From: Thermoplasmatota archaeon
GTDB lineage: Archaea > Thermoplasmatota > E2 > DHVEG-1
Direction of reading: 5' to 3'
Assembly (NCBI GenBank): GCA_030612095.1
Contig: JAUWOO010000053.1
Location: 1 to 10,712 of the forward strand
Length of the DNA: 10,712 nucleotides
Shown: piece after piece, positions 1-5,944 of the stretch
Numbering within the stretch: the first letter of the stretch is position 1
How the letters are laid out: each line of letters begins with the position of its first letter
Notes under the pieces: generated by a model
Told to the model about the DNA's origin: nothing
The model's database searches: none
What the model saw: only the letters and a program-made list of their open reading frames with translations
Position numbers and translations under genes: made by a program

Positions 1-734
1 GGCGTGTTATACGTACTACTTCTAAGCCCCTTTTCGTGTCCACCACCATGCGCTATTGTTTGTAACTTCACACCATTTCTGACATAAAGAGCCCCAGCAC
101 CCTTAGGGCCATAAATTTTATGTGAAGAAAGTGCCAATAAATCAATATTTAATTTATTCACATCAATTGGAACTTTACCAACGGCTTGAACAGCATCAGT
201 GTGAAAGATAACATCATGCCCTTTTGCTATTTTTCCAATCTGCTCCATTGGTTCTATGGTTCCAATCTCATTATTTGCAAACATAATTGTAATAAGAAAG
301 GTATCTTTTGAAATGGCATCCCCAAGTTCTCTTATATCTATTAACCCATGTTTATCAACAGGTAAATATTTTACATTGAACCCAATTTTTTCCATATATC
401 TACAGGTTGTAAGAACTCCAGGGTGTTCAATTGCAGAGGTTATTATATGAGTTCCCTTACTGCCCCTTTTTTCCTTATTGCGAAAGGCAATTCCTTTAAT
501 TGCAAGATTGTCTGATTCAGTCCCACCAGAAGTAAATACCATTTCATCTTCGTTAGCACAAATTATATCTGCTACTTTTTTTCTTGACTCTTCTACGGCA
601 TCAAACGCTTCTCTCCCAAAAGAGTGTATTGAGGAAGGATTTCCATAAAACCTGTCAAAGTAAGGCATCATCTCTTCAATAACTTCTTTGTCAACTGGTG
701 TAGAAGCACCATAATCCATGTAAATTCTTTCCAT
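1..734 (-). CDS. iscS: Cysteine desulfurase, NifS/IscS family (C-terminal part outside the window)
   Basis: PLP enzyme that takes sulfur from L-cysteine, leaving alanine, and passes it on as persulfide for Fe-S cluster and thiolation pathways; cytosolic. The visible 244 residues start at ATG 734 with MERIYMDYGASTP, the usual family N-terminus. Family landmarks are visible: FTSGGTESDN (67-76), the PLP-stacking His104 in AIEHPGV, NNEIG (154-158), HTDAVQA (178-184, PLP-binding Asp180) and the Schiff-base lysine Lys206 in SSHKIYGPKG. The reading frame runs off the left edge just after GLRSSTYNT, so the catalytic loop cysteine, expected near residue 325, cannot be checked. The ribosome-binding site GAGGTGG (740-746) overlaps the nadA stop, so the gene is cotranscribed and probably translationally coupled with nadA. 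A selenocysteine-lyase-like relative is possible, but the motifs favour the NifS/IscS group. Confidence 0.95.
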   Translation of the reverse strand, partial: MERIYMDYGASTPVDKEVIEEMMPYFDRFYGNPSSIHSFGREAFDAVEESRKKVADIICANEDEMVFTSGGTESDNLAIKGIAFRNKEKRGSKGTHIITSAIEHPGVLTTCRYMEKIGFNVKYLPVDKHGLIDIRELGDAISKDTFLITIMFANNEIGTIEPMEQIGKIAKGHDVIFHTDAVQAVGKVPIDVNKLNIDLLALSSHKIYGPKGAGALYVRNGVKLQTIAHGGGHEKGLRSSTYNT

Positions 735-739
735 TTTAA

Positions 740-746
740 CCACCTC
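740..746 (-). promoter_or_regulatory. Ribosome-binding site of the cysteine desulfurase, overlapping the nadA stop
   Basis: Read on the minus strand, GAGGTGG lies five bases before ATG 734 and shares bases with the nadA TGA (747-745). It matches the archaeal anti-Shine-Dalgarno well. Ribosomes ending nadA would sit on it, which supports coupled translation. Confidence 0.7.
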
Positions 747-1650
747 ACCCCATATCCATCATTCTCTTGAGGGGCATCTTTGCTTTTTCCATTATATAAT
801 CAGAAAGTTTTATCTTAGGTTCCAAGGTTTTGAGACTATTTAAGACTTTTTCCAAAGTTATCTTTTTCATGTTTGGACAAACCGCCCTTTTAAGCGGATA
901 AAATATTTTATCAGGATTTTCTTTTTTCAATCTATAACACATATCCTTCTCAGTTCCAATAATAAATTCTTTTGAATTTGACTTTTTAGCATAATTTACC
1001 ATACCATTTGTTGACAATGCATAATCTGCAAGATCTATAATCTCGAGCCGGCATTCAGGATGTACAAGTATTTCTGCGGATGGGTGTTTATTTTTGAGTT
1101 TCAGAATATCATCCTTATAGATGTTATGATGCGTTGAGCACATGCCTGGCCAGAGGATCATTTCTTTTTCAGGGACAAGTCGTTGTATATAAGATCCTAG
1201 ATTTCTATCAGGTACAAAAATTATTTTGTTGGAATCTACAGCCTTTACAACTTTTTCACCGTTTGCCGATGTACAACAAATATCAGACATTGCCTTGATT
1301 TCTGCAGTTGTATTTACGTAAGAAACTACTTCTGCACCTGGATTAGCTTTTATTAATTTTTTAAGACCTTCTTCATTCACCATGCCAGCCATAGGACACT
1401 TTGCGGTTATATCTGGAATTATGACATTTTTATCTGGATTCAGAATCTTTGCAGATTCTGCCATAAATCCAACACCACAAAACACGATATTCTCAGCTTG
1501 TGTTTTTGTAGCCGTTTTTGCAAGATCTAAAGAATCTCCTAAAAAATCGGCAATATCTTGAACCTCAGGAATTTGATAGTTATGCACCAAAATAATGGCA
1601 TTGTGCTTCTCCTTTAGCTCCTTTATTTTGCTTGCTGTTTCTTTGTTCAT
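745..1650 (-). CDS. nadA: Quinolinate synthase NadA
   Basis: Condenses iminoaspartate with dihydroxyacetone phosphate to make quinolinate in de novo NAD synthesis; cytosolic. At 301 residues it has the compact archaeal/Thermotoga-type length. The three cysteines that hold the single [4Fe-4S] cluster are in place: Cys85 (AKCPMAG), Cys171 (GMCSTHH) and Cys258 (VCPNMKK), close to the Pyrococcus spacing of 83/170/256. Other active-site motifs are HNYQ (23-26), FCGVGFMAESAKIL (57-70), YVNTTAE (111-117), PDRNLG (147-152) and HPEC (197-200). The start ATG 1650 gives the normal N-terminus; only a weak TAGG-like ribosome-binding site precedes it. It is the first gene of a two-gene unit with the cysteine desulfurase. 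No nadB or nadC lies beside it in the window, so the iminoaspartate source (aspartate oxidase or dehydrogenase) must be encoded elsewhere. Confidence 0.97.
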   Translation of the reverse strand: MNKETASKIKELKEKHNAIILVHNYQIPEVQDIADFLGDSLDLAKTATKTQAENIVFCGVGFMAESAKILNPDKNVIIPDITAKCPMAGMVNEEGLKKLIKANPGAEVVSYVNTTAEIKAMSDICCTSANGEKVVKAVDSNKIIFVPDRNLGSYIQRLVPEKEMILWPGMCSTHHNIYKDDILKLKNKHPSAEILVHPECRLEIIDLADYALSTNGMVNYAKKSNSKEFIIGTEKDMCYRLKKENPDKIFYPLKRAVCPNMKKITLEKVLNSLKTLEPKIKLSDYIMEKAKMPLKRMMDMG

Positions 1651-1690
1651 AACGGAAAAACCTAACCAGTTTTTCTTTACCCATATAACA

Positions 1691-1705
1691 ATATCTAAAA
1701 TAAAG
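1691..1705 (-). promoter_or_regulatory. Possible TATA (box A) promoter of nadA
   Basis: On the minus strand the A/T run CTTTATTTTAGATAT is centred near 1701. A start of transcription about 26 bases downstream would fall near 1675, leaving a leader of roughly 25 bases before nadA ATG 1650. The match to archaeal box A is moderate, and the surrounding DNA is AT-rich, so this is a positional inference. Confidence 0.35.
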
Positions 1706-1711
1706 ATTACC

Positions 1712-1722
1712 CTTTTATTTAT
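1712..1722 (+). promoter_or_regulatory. Possible TATA (box A) promoter of the small membrane protein gene
   Basis: CTTTTATTTAT resembles archaeal box A. Transcription from about 1743 would give a leader of roughly 35 bases that contains the GGATGG ribosome-binding site (1765-1770) before ATG 1778. The inverted repeat 1734-1746 would then lie at the transcription start. Confidence 0.4.
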
Positions 1723-1733
1723 GCAAAACCATT

Positions 1734-1746
1734 ATATCAATGATAT
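1734..1746. promoter_or_regulatory. Perfect inverted repeat ATATCA-A-TGATAT, possible operator
   Basis: Two six-base arms are exactly complementary around a central A. The site lies between the divergent nadA and 1778 genes, at the predicted transcription start of the latter. A repressor site is possible, but in AT-rich DNA such a short palindrome can arise by chance, and no regulator is encoded nearby. Confidence 0.25.
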
Positions 1747-1777
1747 GAGATATCCATAATCAAAGGATGGATGGATT

Positions 1778-2212
1778 ATGGACGTAATTTCGTTAATTAT
1801 AGGATTTGCCATAGGTATGATTGTAGTGGGCATTGCAATTGAGCTTGGAACAAAGAGAACAACTGGAACCGCACCTGCTTCTAGACATGCGAAGAAGTGG
1901 AGCATATCTGAAATCGCAAATCCGCGTATCATGGCAGAACACATGGGAGATATTGAAATTCCAAGAAATTCTAAAGTATTGGTAAATGTGTATAGAGACA
2001 AGGAACTGCTGAAAGGATTAGATGTCAAGGAACATGGAGGAATAAAAGGGAATTTCATCATTGGTGATGATAGGGCACTTATTCTAGCAGGGCCCGTAAA
2101 AAAGGATGAGGTAGGTTTTTGGACCGTAGAAAAAGAAATCGTTAAAAAACTGAATGATGAGTTTGAAGAGATGTGGGCCAAGGGCACAAGGATGATAGAA
2201 CAGGAAAAATGA
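1778..2212 (+). CDS. Membrane-anchored protein with a PLD/TrmB-C-like tail, unknown function
   Basis: A 144-residue protein that I do not recognise as a named family. One N-terminal hydrophobic helix (about residues 4-22) is followed by TKRTTG and a mainly charged soluble part, which suggests a membrane anchor. Residues 92-135 read as two strands, FIIGDDRALILAG, followed by GFWTVEKEIVKKLNDEFEEMW. That pattern resembles the end of phospholipase-D-like and TrmB C-terminal domains, which often close with a strand, a Gly-Phe-Trp turn and a helix ending in Trp. No HKD catalytic motif is present, so a sensing or binding role is more likely than catalysis. ATG 1778 is preceded by GGATGG at a good distance; two earlier ATGs are out of frame. 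The gene diverges from nadA, and the opposite-strand reading frame over it is a shadow. Confidence 0.75.
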   Translation: MDVISLIIGFAIGMIVVGIAIELGTKRTTGTAPASRHAKKWSISEIANPRIMAEHMGDIEIPRNSKVLVNVYRDKELLKGLDVKEHGGIKGNFIIGDDRALILAGPVKKDEVGFWTVEKEIVKKLNDEFEEMWAKGTRMIEQEK

Positions 2213-2239
2213 GGAGTATACTGGCATTCTCACCAAGCT

Positions 2240-2255
2240 AGAAAATTAGTTTTCT
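2240..2255 (+). terminator. Hairpin after the small membrane protein gene
   Basis: AGAAAA and TTTTCT pair perfectly over six bases around a TTAG loop, about 28 bases after the stop at 2212. It may help end the transcript or stabilise its 3' end. Archaeal terminators usually depend on T runs rather than hairpins, so this is tentative. Confidence 0.3.
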
Positions 2256-2340
2256 GAACCTTTAAGGGCAAATTCGCATTCTCATTATCTATCTTTTTTC
2301 ATTCCAACAGGAGAAATCAAAAATAAAACACCGGTAAATA

Positions 2341-2366
2341 AGCAGTTCGAATCCCTGCTCGGGTCC
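2341..2366 (+). pseudogene. tRNA 3'-end-like fragment (T arm plus acceptor strand)
   Basis: The stretch reads AGCAG, TTCGAATCC, CTGCT, CGGGTCC and then TTTTATTT. It contains the TTCGAAT hallmark of a T loop, a five-base-pair T stem (2341-2345 with 2355-2359), a seven-base acceptor strand and a T-rich 3' flank, as at the end of a tRNA gene. The loop is nine bases rather than seven, and no matching GGACCCG 5' strand, D arm or anticodon arm occurs in the preceding sequence. It is therefore a fragment, not a working tRNA. The acceptor resembles archaeal tRNA-Arg genes that end in CGGGTCC. A relic of integration into a tRNA gene is the most natural explanation. Confidence 0.6.
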
Positions 2367-2411
2367 TTTTATTTCAAATTAGAAGCCCCCCACATATTTA
2401 CATTTATACTT

Positions 2412-2612
2412 TTAATGCATCACAGTAAAAATTTCATTATCCTCATCGAGTTCTAATTTATAATCTTCCAGTTTTAAATGTCCCTTAAATATACCTTTCT
2501 TGTCAACTAATTTTATAGTTGTAAAGTTTTCAGAAACACTTTCGACTTTACCATATAACCCATTGTGATTTTTGATTTTTACAAAATCGCCTATTTGAAC
2601 TCTCTCTTTCAC
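2412..2612 (-). CDS. Small KOW/SH3-like protein, unknown function
   Basis: A 66-residue protein starting at GTG 2612; no ATG lies near the start of the frame. Residues 4-30, with VQIGDFVKIKN, GLYGKVESV and later TTIKLVD, have the beta-barrel pattern of KOW/SH3-like small domains (as in ribosomal L24-like and hypothetical phage or plasmid proteins): 'GDxVxI', then a Gly-x-x-Gly-x-V turn. The C-terminal third is acidic (LELDEDNE). No catalytic motif is seen. Nucleic-acid or ribosome binding is the usual role of such folds but is not shown here. A TATA-like AGATATTTGAG (about 2636-2646, minus strand) would allow a nearly leaderless transcript. The gene stands alone between the tRNA fragment and a gene-poor stretch. 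Confidence 0.6.
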   Translation of the reverse strand: MKERVQIGDFVKIKNHNGLYGKVESVSENFTTIKLVDKKGIFKGHLKLEDYKLELDEDNEIFTVMH

Positions 2613-2883
2613 AAAACGGTAAAATTAATACACCCTCAAATATCTTTGCATGTTTCTTATACCTGTTGGACTTCAGTGAGAACACTTTGAGAACCTTGAT
2701 TGTTTATATATTCCTAAAGAAATGTTTCGTGGCATACTTAGAGAAGGAGTTGTATTTGGAATTATAGAATGGTGGGGAGAGTAACAGAGAATTATACAAC
2801 ATACTAGCGGTTTGAAGAATCGACATATTAAATGAAAAAATCCTGTTTTTCAGATTTTAAATGCAAAGCATCCGAATCAGAAT

Positions 2884-2894
2884 CTTTTAAATAC
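2884..2894 (+). promoter_or_regulatory. Possible TATA (box A) promoter of the DUF401 gene
   Basis: CTTTTAAATAC is a good archaeal box A match. Transcription from about 2915 would give a leader of some 95 bases before ATG 3011, long for this window. The leader would hold the palindrome at 2972-2988, so it may be regulated, or a nearer weak promoter may be used instead. Confidence 0.4.
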
Positions 2895-2971
2895 GACATT
2901 TCAATCCACAAACAAGAGATTATGACGCTAGTGATACCATTGCAGAAGGAATTAACCCCTTGCAATTTTCT

Positions 2972-2988
2972 GATTAAACTAGTTAATC
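2972..2988. promoter_or_regulatory. Imperfect palindrome GATTAA-ACTAG-TTAATC, possible operator
   Basis: Six-base arms are exactly complementary around five bases, and the core AACTAGTT is itself palindromic. It lies 22 bases before the DUF401 start, close to where a box A for a leaderless transcript would be. Binding by a regulator there could block transcription; this rests on position and symmetry only. Confidence 0.25.
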
Positions 2989-3010
2989 TCGATGCAACCT
3001 TGTGTGAATC

Positions 3011-4312
3011 ATGTTGAATCTGATTGGAGTTGCCATTGCATTCACTGTTGTAATTCTTTTAATTAGAAAAAGATATAATTTTGGTATTTCATTAATTTTA
3101 GGTTCACTCATTATTGGCATATTTTCATTGCAGACAATTGAATTTGCTGATATCCCCAAGGCAATGCTTGAAGCAACCATTTATCATTTTGAGGACCAGC
3201 CCTTACAGTCAATTGTTTATTCCTTTGATTATCATCAGTTATATGCAGAAACTATCGAGCTTGCATTGTTGATGACTTTGATTTTCATACTTGCAAAATT
3301 AATGCAAGAAACAGGTGCCATCAAAAAGTTAATCGGCAGCCTGAGAACGTTTTTTTCCAATGGTGGTACACTTGGAGTAATCCCTGCAGTATATGGGCTC
3401 ATGCCTGTTCCAGGCGGTGCACTATTTTCTGCACCAATGATGGATGAAGAAGGAGATAAATATAAAATAAACAAAGACGAGAAAAATTTTCTAAATGTAT
3501 GGTTCAGACACATCTGGTTTGCAATATACCCCATATCTTCAGCGATGATTCTCATCTGTAGTGATAAATTCTCAAACATCAACATCTATTATTTAGTAGC
3601 AATCAATATTCCTGCATTTATAGCATCAATTGCCATAGGTATTTTCTACCTTAGAAAATTTATAGAAAAGGCACCAAAGCAAGAAAAGAATACAAAAAAG
3701 GATTATTCTGGTCTTGTTTATCTTTTACCACCAACAGTTCCTCTACTTTTCTACGGACTTTTACAATTCTTGGATTTTCCACAGATTAGATCTTTTCTCA
3801 TTGGAATAATTTTTAGCACTATTCTATTATATTTCATAACAAAAATCAAACCTAATGAATTCCTGCAAATCATCAAAAAATCGCTAACATGGAAACTTGC
3901 ACTGGCAATATTTGGCATCATGATTTTTAGAGAGATGTTTGAAACATCAGGTGCGACCATCCTAATTGCTGATATTATTGGAGGCCTACCATTTCCAGCG
4001 ATAATAGTAATAATAATTATACCAATCTTGTTAGGTGTACTAACTGGTTATAATTTAGGAGCAGTGGCACTCTCATATCCTCTAGTAGAACCTTTCTTCC
4101 AATTTACAGGAATAAATATTGTGGGTCTTACAAGCATAATATTCATCAGTTCTCTCGTGGGCTATCTTATTTCACCGATTCATCTTTGCAATGTACTGAG
4201 TAGCGAATATATGAAAACAGATACAACACGCATGTACAAAATGTATATTCCATCAGCAATCTTTCTACTACTGGTACAAACCATATCTATGATGCTAGTA
4301 TTTGCTATTTAG
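3011..4312 (+). CDS. DUF401 family integral membrane protein (putative ion-transporter-like)
   Basis: A 433-residue polytopic membrane protein with about ten or more hydrophobic helices spread from residue 3 to 433. It matches the DUF401 family, related to the ion-transporter superfamily of carriers, by the motif MPVPGGALFSAPMMD (131-145), FRHIW (165-169), GYNLGAVALSYPLVEPFF (346-363) and GYLISPIHLC (384-393). The paired Gly/Pro-rich motifs in the two halves fit re-entrant segments of that superfamily. The substrate is unknown. ATG 3011 is the first start after an in-frame stop at 3005-3007; the ribosome-binding site is weak. The downstream kinase gene begins 40 bases later with its own promoter, so the two need not be one operon. 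Opposite-strand frames over this gene are shadows. Confidence 0.85.
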   Translation: MLNLIGVAIAFTVVILLIRKRYNFGISLILGSLIIGIFSLQTIEFADIPKAMLEATIYHFEDQPLQSIVYSFDYHQLYAETIELALLMTLIFILAKLMQETGAIKKLIGSLRTFFSNGGTLGVIPAVYGLMPVPGGALFSAPMMDEEGDKYKINKDEKNFLNVWFRHIWFAIYPISSAMILICSDKFSNINIYYLVAINIPAFIASIAIGIFYLRKFIEKAPKQEKNTKKDYSGLVYLLPPTVPLLFYGLLQFLDFPQIRSFLIGIIFSTILLYFITKIKPNEFLQIIKKSLTWKLALAIFGIMIFREMFETSGATILIADIIGGLPFPAIIVIIIIPILLGVLTGYNLGAVALSYPLVEPFFQFTGINIVGLTSIIFISSLVGYLISPIHLCNVLSSEYMKTDTTRMYKMYIPSAIFLLLVQTISMMLVFAI

Positions 4313-4320
4313 AGACAAAC

Positions 4321-4330
4321 CTTTTAAAAA
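4321..4330 (+). promoter_or_regulatory. TATA (box A) promoter giving a leaderless kinase-dph2 transcript
   Basis: CTTTTAAAAA is centred about 26 bases before ATG 4352, which would place the transcription start at or next to the start codon. No Shine-Dalgarno sequence precedes the ATG, as expected for a leaderless mRNA. It would drive both the kinase fusion and dph2. Confidence 0.65.
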
Positions 4331-4351
4331 CTTGATATTTTCCCTAATTCC

Positions 4352-5944
4352 ATGGACCGACCAGACATACTCAAAAATTTGAAAAATCCCGAGTTTTATG
4401 GATCTGATGTAAAGTCAGTTAGTATTCTACAAACCCATATCTCATTTGTAGCTTTAACTGGAAAATATGCATACAAAGTGAAAAAACCGGTAAATTTTGG
4501 ATTCCTTGATTTCTCCACCCTTGAAAAAAGAAAATATTTCTGTGAAGAGGAAATGAAATTAAACAGAAGGCTTTGCCCCGATATTTACCTTGAGGTTCTC
4601 CCCATTACTAGAAAAGATAATAAACTTGAATTAAACGGAGATGGGGAAATAGTTGACTATGCTCTGAAAATGAGAGAATTTCCCCAAGAAGAGATAATGG
4701 CAAATCTGATAAAGCAAGGAAAAATCCATGAAGAAACAATCGAGGAAATTTGCGACATTCTGATTGATTTTTATAATTCTGGAATGAACTCCAAGGAAAT
4801 TGATAATTATGGAAAACTTGAGGCAGTCAAACAAAACATCAACGAAAACTTCGAACAAACGCAGTCAGTAGTTAATGTAACCATCCCAAAAGATGTGTAT
4901 GCATACATTAAGGATGTATCAACTAAATTTTTTGAAGAAAAGAAAGCAGTCTTTGAAAAACGAATAAAAGGAAAACATATACATGATTGCCACGGAGATC
5001 TTCACTCAGGAAACATAGTTGTATCTGATAACAACATATATATTTTTGATTGTATTGAGTTTAACAAACGATTTAGATATTGTGATGTTGCTTCGGACAT
5101 AGGATTCTTAGCAATGGATCTTGACTATCTTAATCATCCATATCTTTCGAGTTATCTGATAGATAAATATGTTGAGAAAAGCCATGATGAAGGTATCTTT
5201 GATGTATTAAACTTCTACAAAAGCTACAGGGCATATGTCCGAGGAAAGGTTCTTGGATTTAGGTTAAGCGACCAAAACATCCTTGAGGAAGAGCGGGAAA
5301 ATACGATCAAAACAGCAGAAAAATACTTCGACTTGTCTCAGTACTATGCATCACTATTTTCCCTTGATTTAAAAAACAAAAAGCCACTACTTTTTATTGT
5401 AAGTGGACTAAGTGGAACTGGTAAGTCCACCATGTCGTTGAAGATTTCTGTTGATTATCATGCACACTACATTAATACAGATACTATTCGAAAGGAGCTT
5501 GCTGGTATAGATAAATTCGAAAAACATCATGATGAAATTAATACGGGGCTTTATTCTCCAGAAAAAATCGAGCATACTTATGAAAAAGTAATGGAAAAAG
5601 CAGAATATCTACTTAAGAAAGGGGAAAACGTTGTATTGGATGCAACTTTTCAAAAGAAGAGTTACAGAGATATGGCAAGGAAAATTGCAGAGGGAAACGA
5701 TGCTATTTCAGTGCTAATTCAATGCACCTGCCCTGAGAACATAGTAAAAAAATGGCTAGAAGAACGTCAAAGGAAAAAGACCGTTTCAGATGGACGATGG
5801 GAAATTTATCTAAACCAAAAAGAAACATTTGAATCATTTACTCCCAAAGAAAAACATATCAAAATAGACATTTCGGAAGGATCATATGATGCAAGAATGG
5901 ATTCATTTAAAAAGATACTTGCGACTATCGATGAGGGTAAATAA
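4352..5944 (+). CDS. Fusion of APH-like phosphotransferase and P-loop (AAA_33/zeta-like) kinase
   Basis: A 530-residue two-domain protein joining the families COG2187 and COG0645, a fusion also known in bacteria. Residues 1-340 are an aminoglycoside-phosphotransferase-like kinase: AYKVKKPV (40-47) holds the likely ATP-binding lysine, HGDLHSGN (214-221) carries the catalytic Asp216, and IFDCIEF (231-237) gives the metal-binding Asp233. Residues 345-530 are a P-loop kinase: Walker A GLSGTGKST (352-360), NTDTIRKEL (375-383) for substrate binding, and VVLDATF (427-433). Both catalytic sets look intact, so two phosphotransfer activities are likely; the substrates are unknown, and antibiotic resistance should not be assumed from the fold. 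The protein is cytosolic. ATG 4352 suits a leaderless transcript. Its TAA shares a base with the dph2 ATG. Confidence 0.88.
   Translation: MDRPDILKNLKNPEFYGSDVKSVSILQTHISFVALTGKYAYKVKKPVNFGFLDFSTLEKRKYFCEEEMKLNRRLCPDIYLEVLPITRKDNKLELNGDGEIVDYALKMREFPQEEIMANLIKQGKIHEETIEEICDILIDFYNSGMNSKEIDNYGKLEAVKQNINENFEQTQSVVNVTIPKDVYAYIKDVSTKFFEEKKAVFEKRIKGKHIHDCHGDLHSGNIVVSDNNIYIFDCIEFNKRFRYCDVASDIGFLAMDLDYLNHPYLSSYLIDKYVEKSHDEGIFDVLNFYKSYRAYVRGKVLGFRLSDQNILEEERENTIKTAEKYFDLSQYYASLFSLDLKNKKPLLFIVSGLSGTGKSTMSLKISVDYHAHYINTDTIRKELAGIDKFEKHHDEINTGLYSPEKIEHTYEKVMEKAEYLLKKGENVVLDATFQKKSYRDMARKIAEGNDAISVLIQCTCPENIVKKWLEERQRKKTVSDGRWEIYLNQKETFESFTPKEKHIKIDISEGSYDARMDSFKKILATIDEGK
5933..5938 (+). promoter_or_regulatory. 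Ribosome-binding site of dph2 inside the kinase gene end
   Basis: GAGGGT lies five bases before ATG 5944, inside the last codons of the kinase gene. With the TAATG stop/start overlap (5942-5946), it implies that dph2 translation is coupled to that of the kinase. Confidence 0.65.

Larger units (their letters stand above)
2613..3010. other. Gene-poor stretch of about 400 bases
   Basis: No convincing gene is seen. A clear TATA-like TTTATATATT (2703-2712) is followed by a 20-codon frame at 2722-2784 that ends ...IIEWWGE and whose open frame reaches back to 2680; it may be the tail of a decayed gene. A seven-base-pair hairpin, TGAAAAA/TTTTTCA with loop ATCCTG, lies at 2833-2852. A second box-A-like CTTTTAAATAC (2884-2894) and the imperfect palindrome at 2972-2988 precede the DUF401 gene. 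A 61-codon frame at 2832-3017 has unconvincing composition. Confidence 0.5.

Noticed and set aside
256..450. 64-codon plus-strand frame inside the cysteine desulfurase gene
   Set aside because: Antisense shadow; the minus strand carries all PLP-enzyme motifs.
1732..2187. 151-codon minus-strand frame over the small membrane protein gene
   Set aside because: Ser/Pro/Phe-rich composition typical of an antisense shadow; the plus-strand frame has a ribosome-binding site and domain-like features.
2341..2366. Half of a split tRNA, as in some Nanoarchaeota and Thermoproteales
   Set aside because: Split-tRNA halves carry complementary leader sequences and a proper T loop; here the loop is nine bases and no complementary leader is evident.
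2832..3017. 61-codon plus-strand frame before the DUF401 gene
   Set aside because: No ribosome-binding site, composition unlike a folded protein, a hairpin covers its first codons, and it overlaps the DUF401 start. It is more likely chance within a gene-poor stretch.
3235..3585. 116-codon minus-strand frame inside the DUF401 gene
   Set aside because: Antisense shadow of a recognisable membrane protein with conserved motifs.
4352..5944. Reading the APH-like domain as an aminoglycoside resistance gene
   Set aside because: The fold is shared by many small-molecule kinases; fusion to a P-loop kinase marks the COG2187/COG0645 family, for which resistance is not established.
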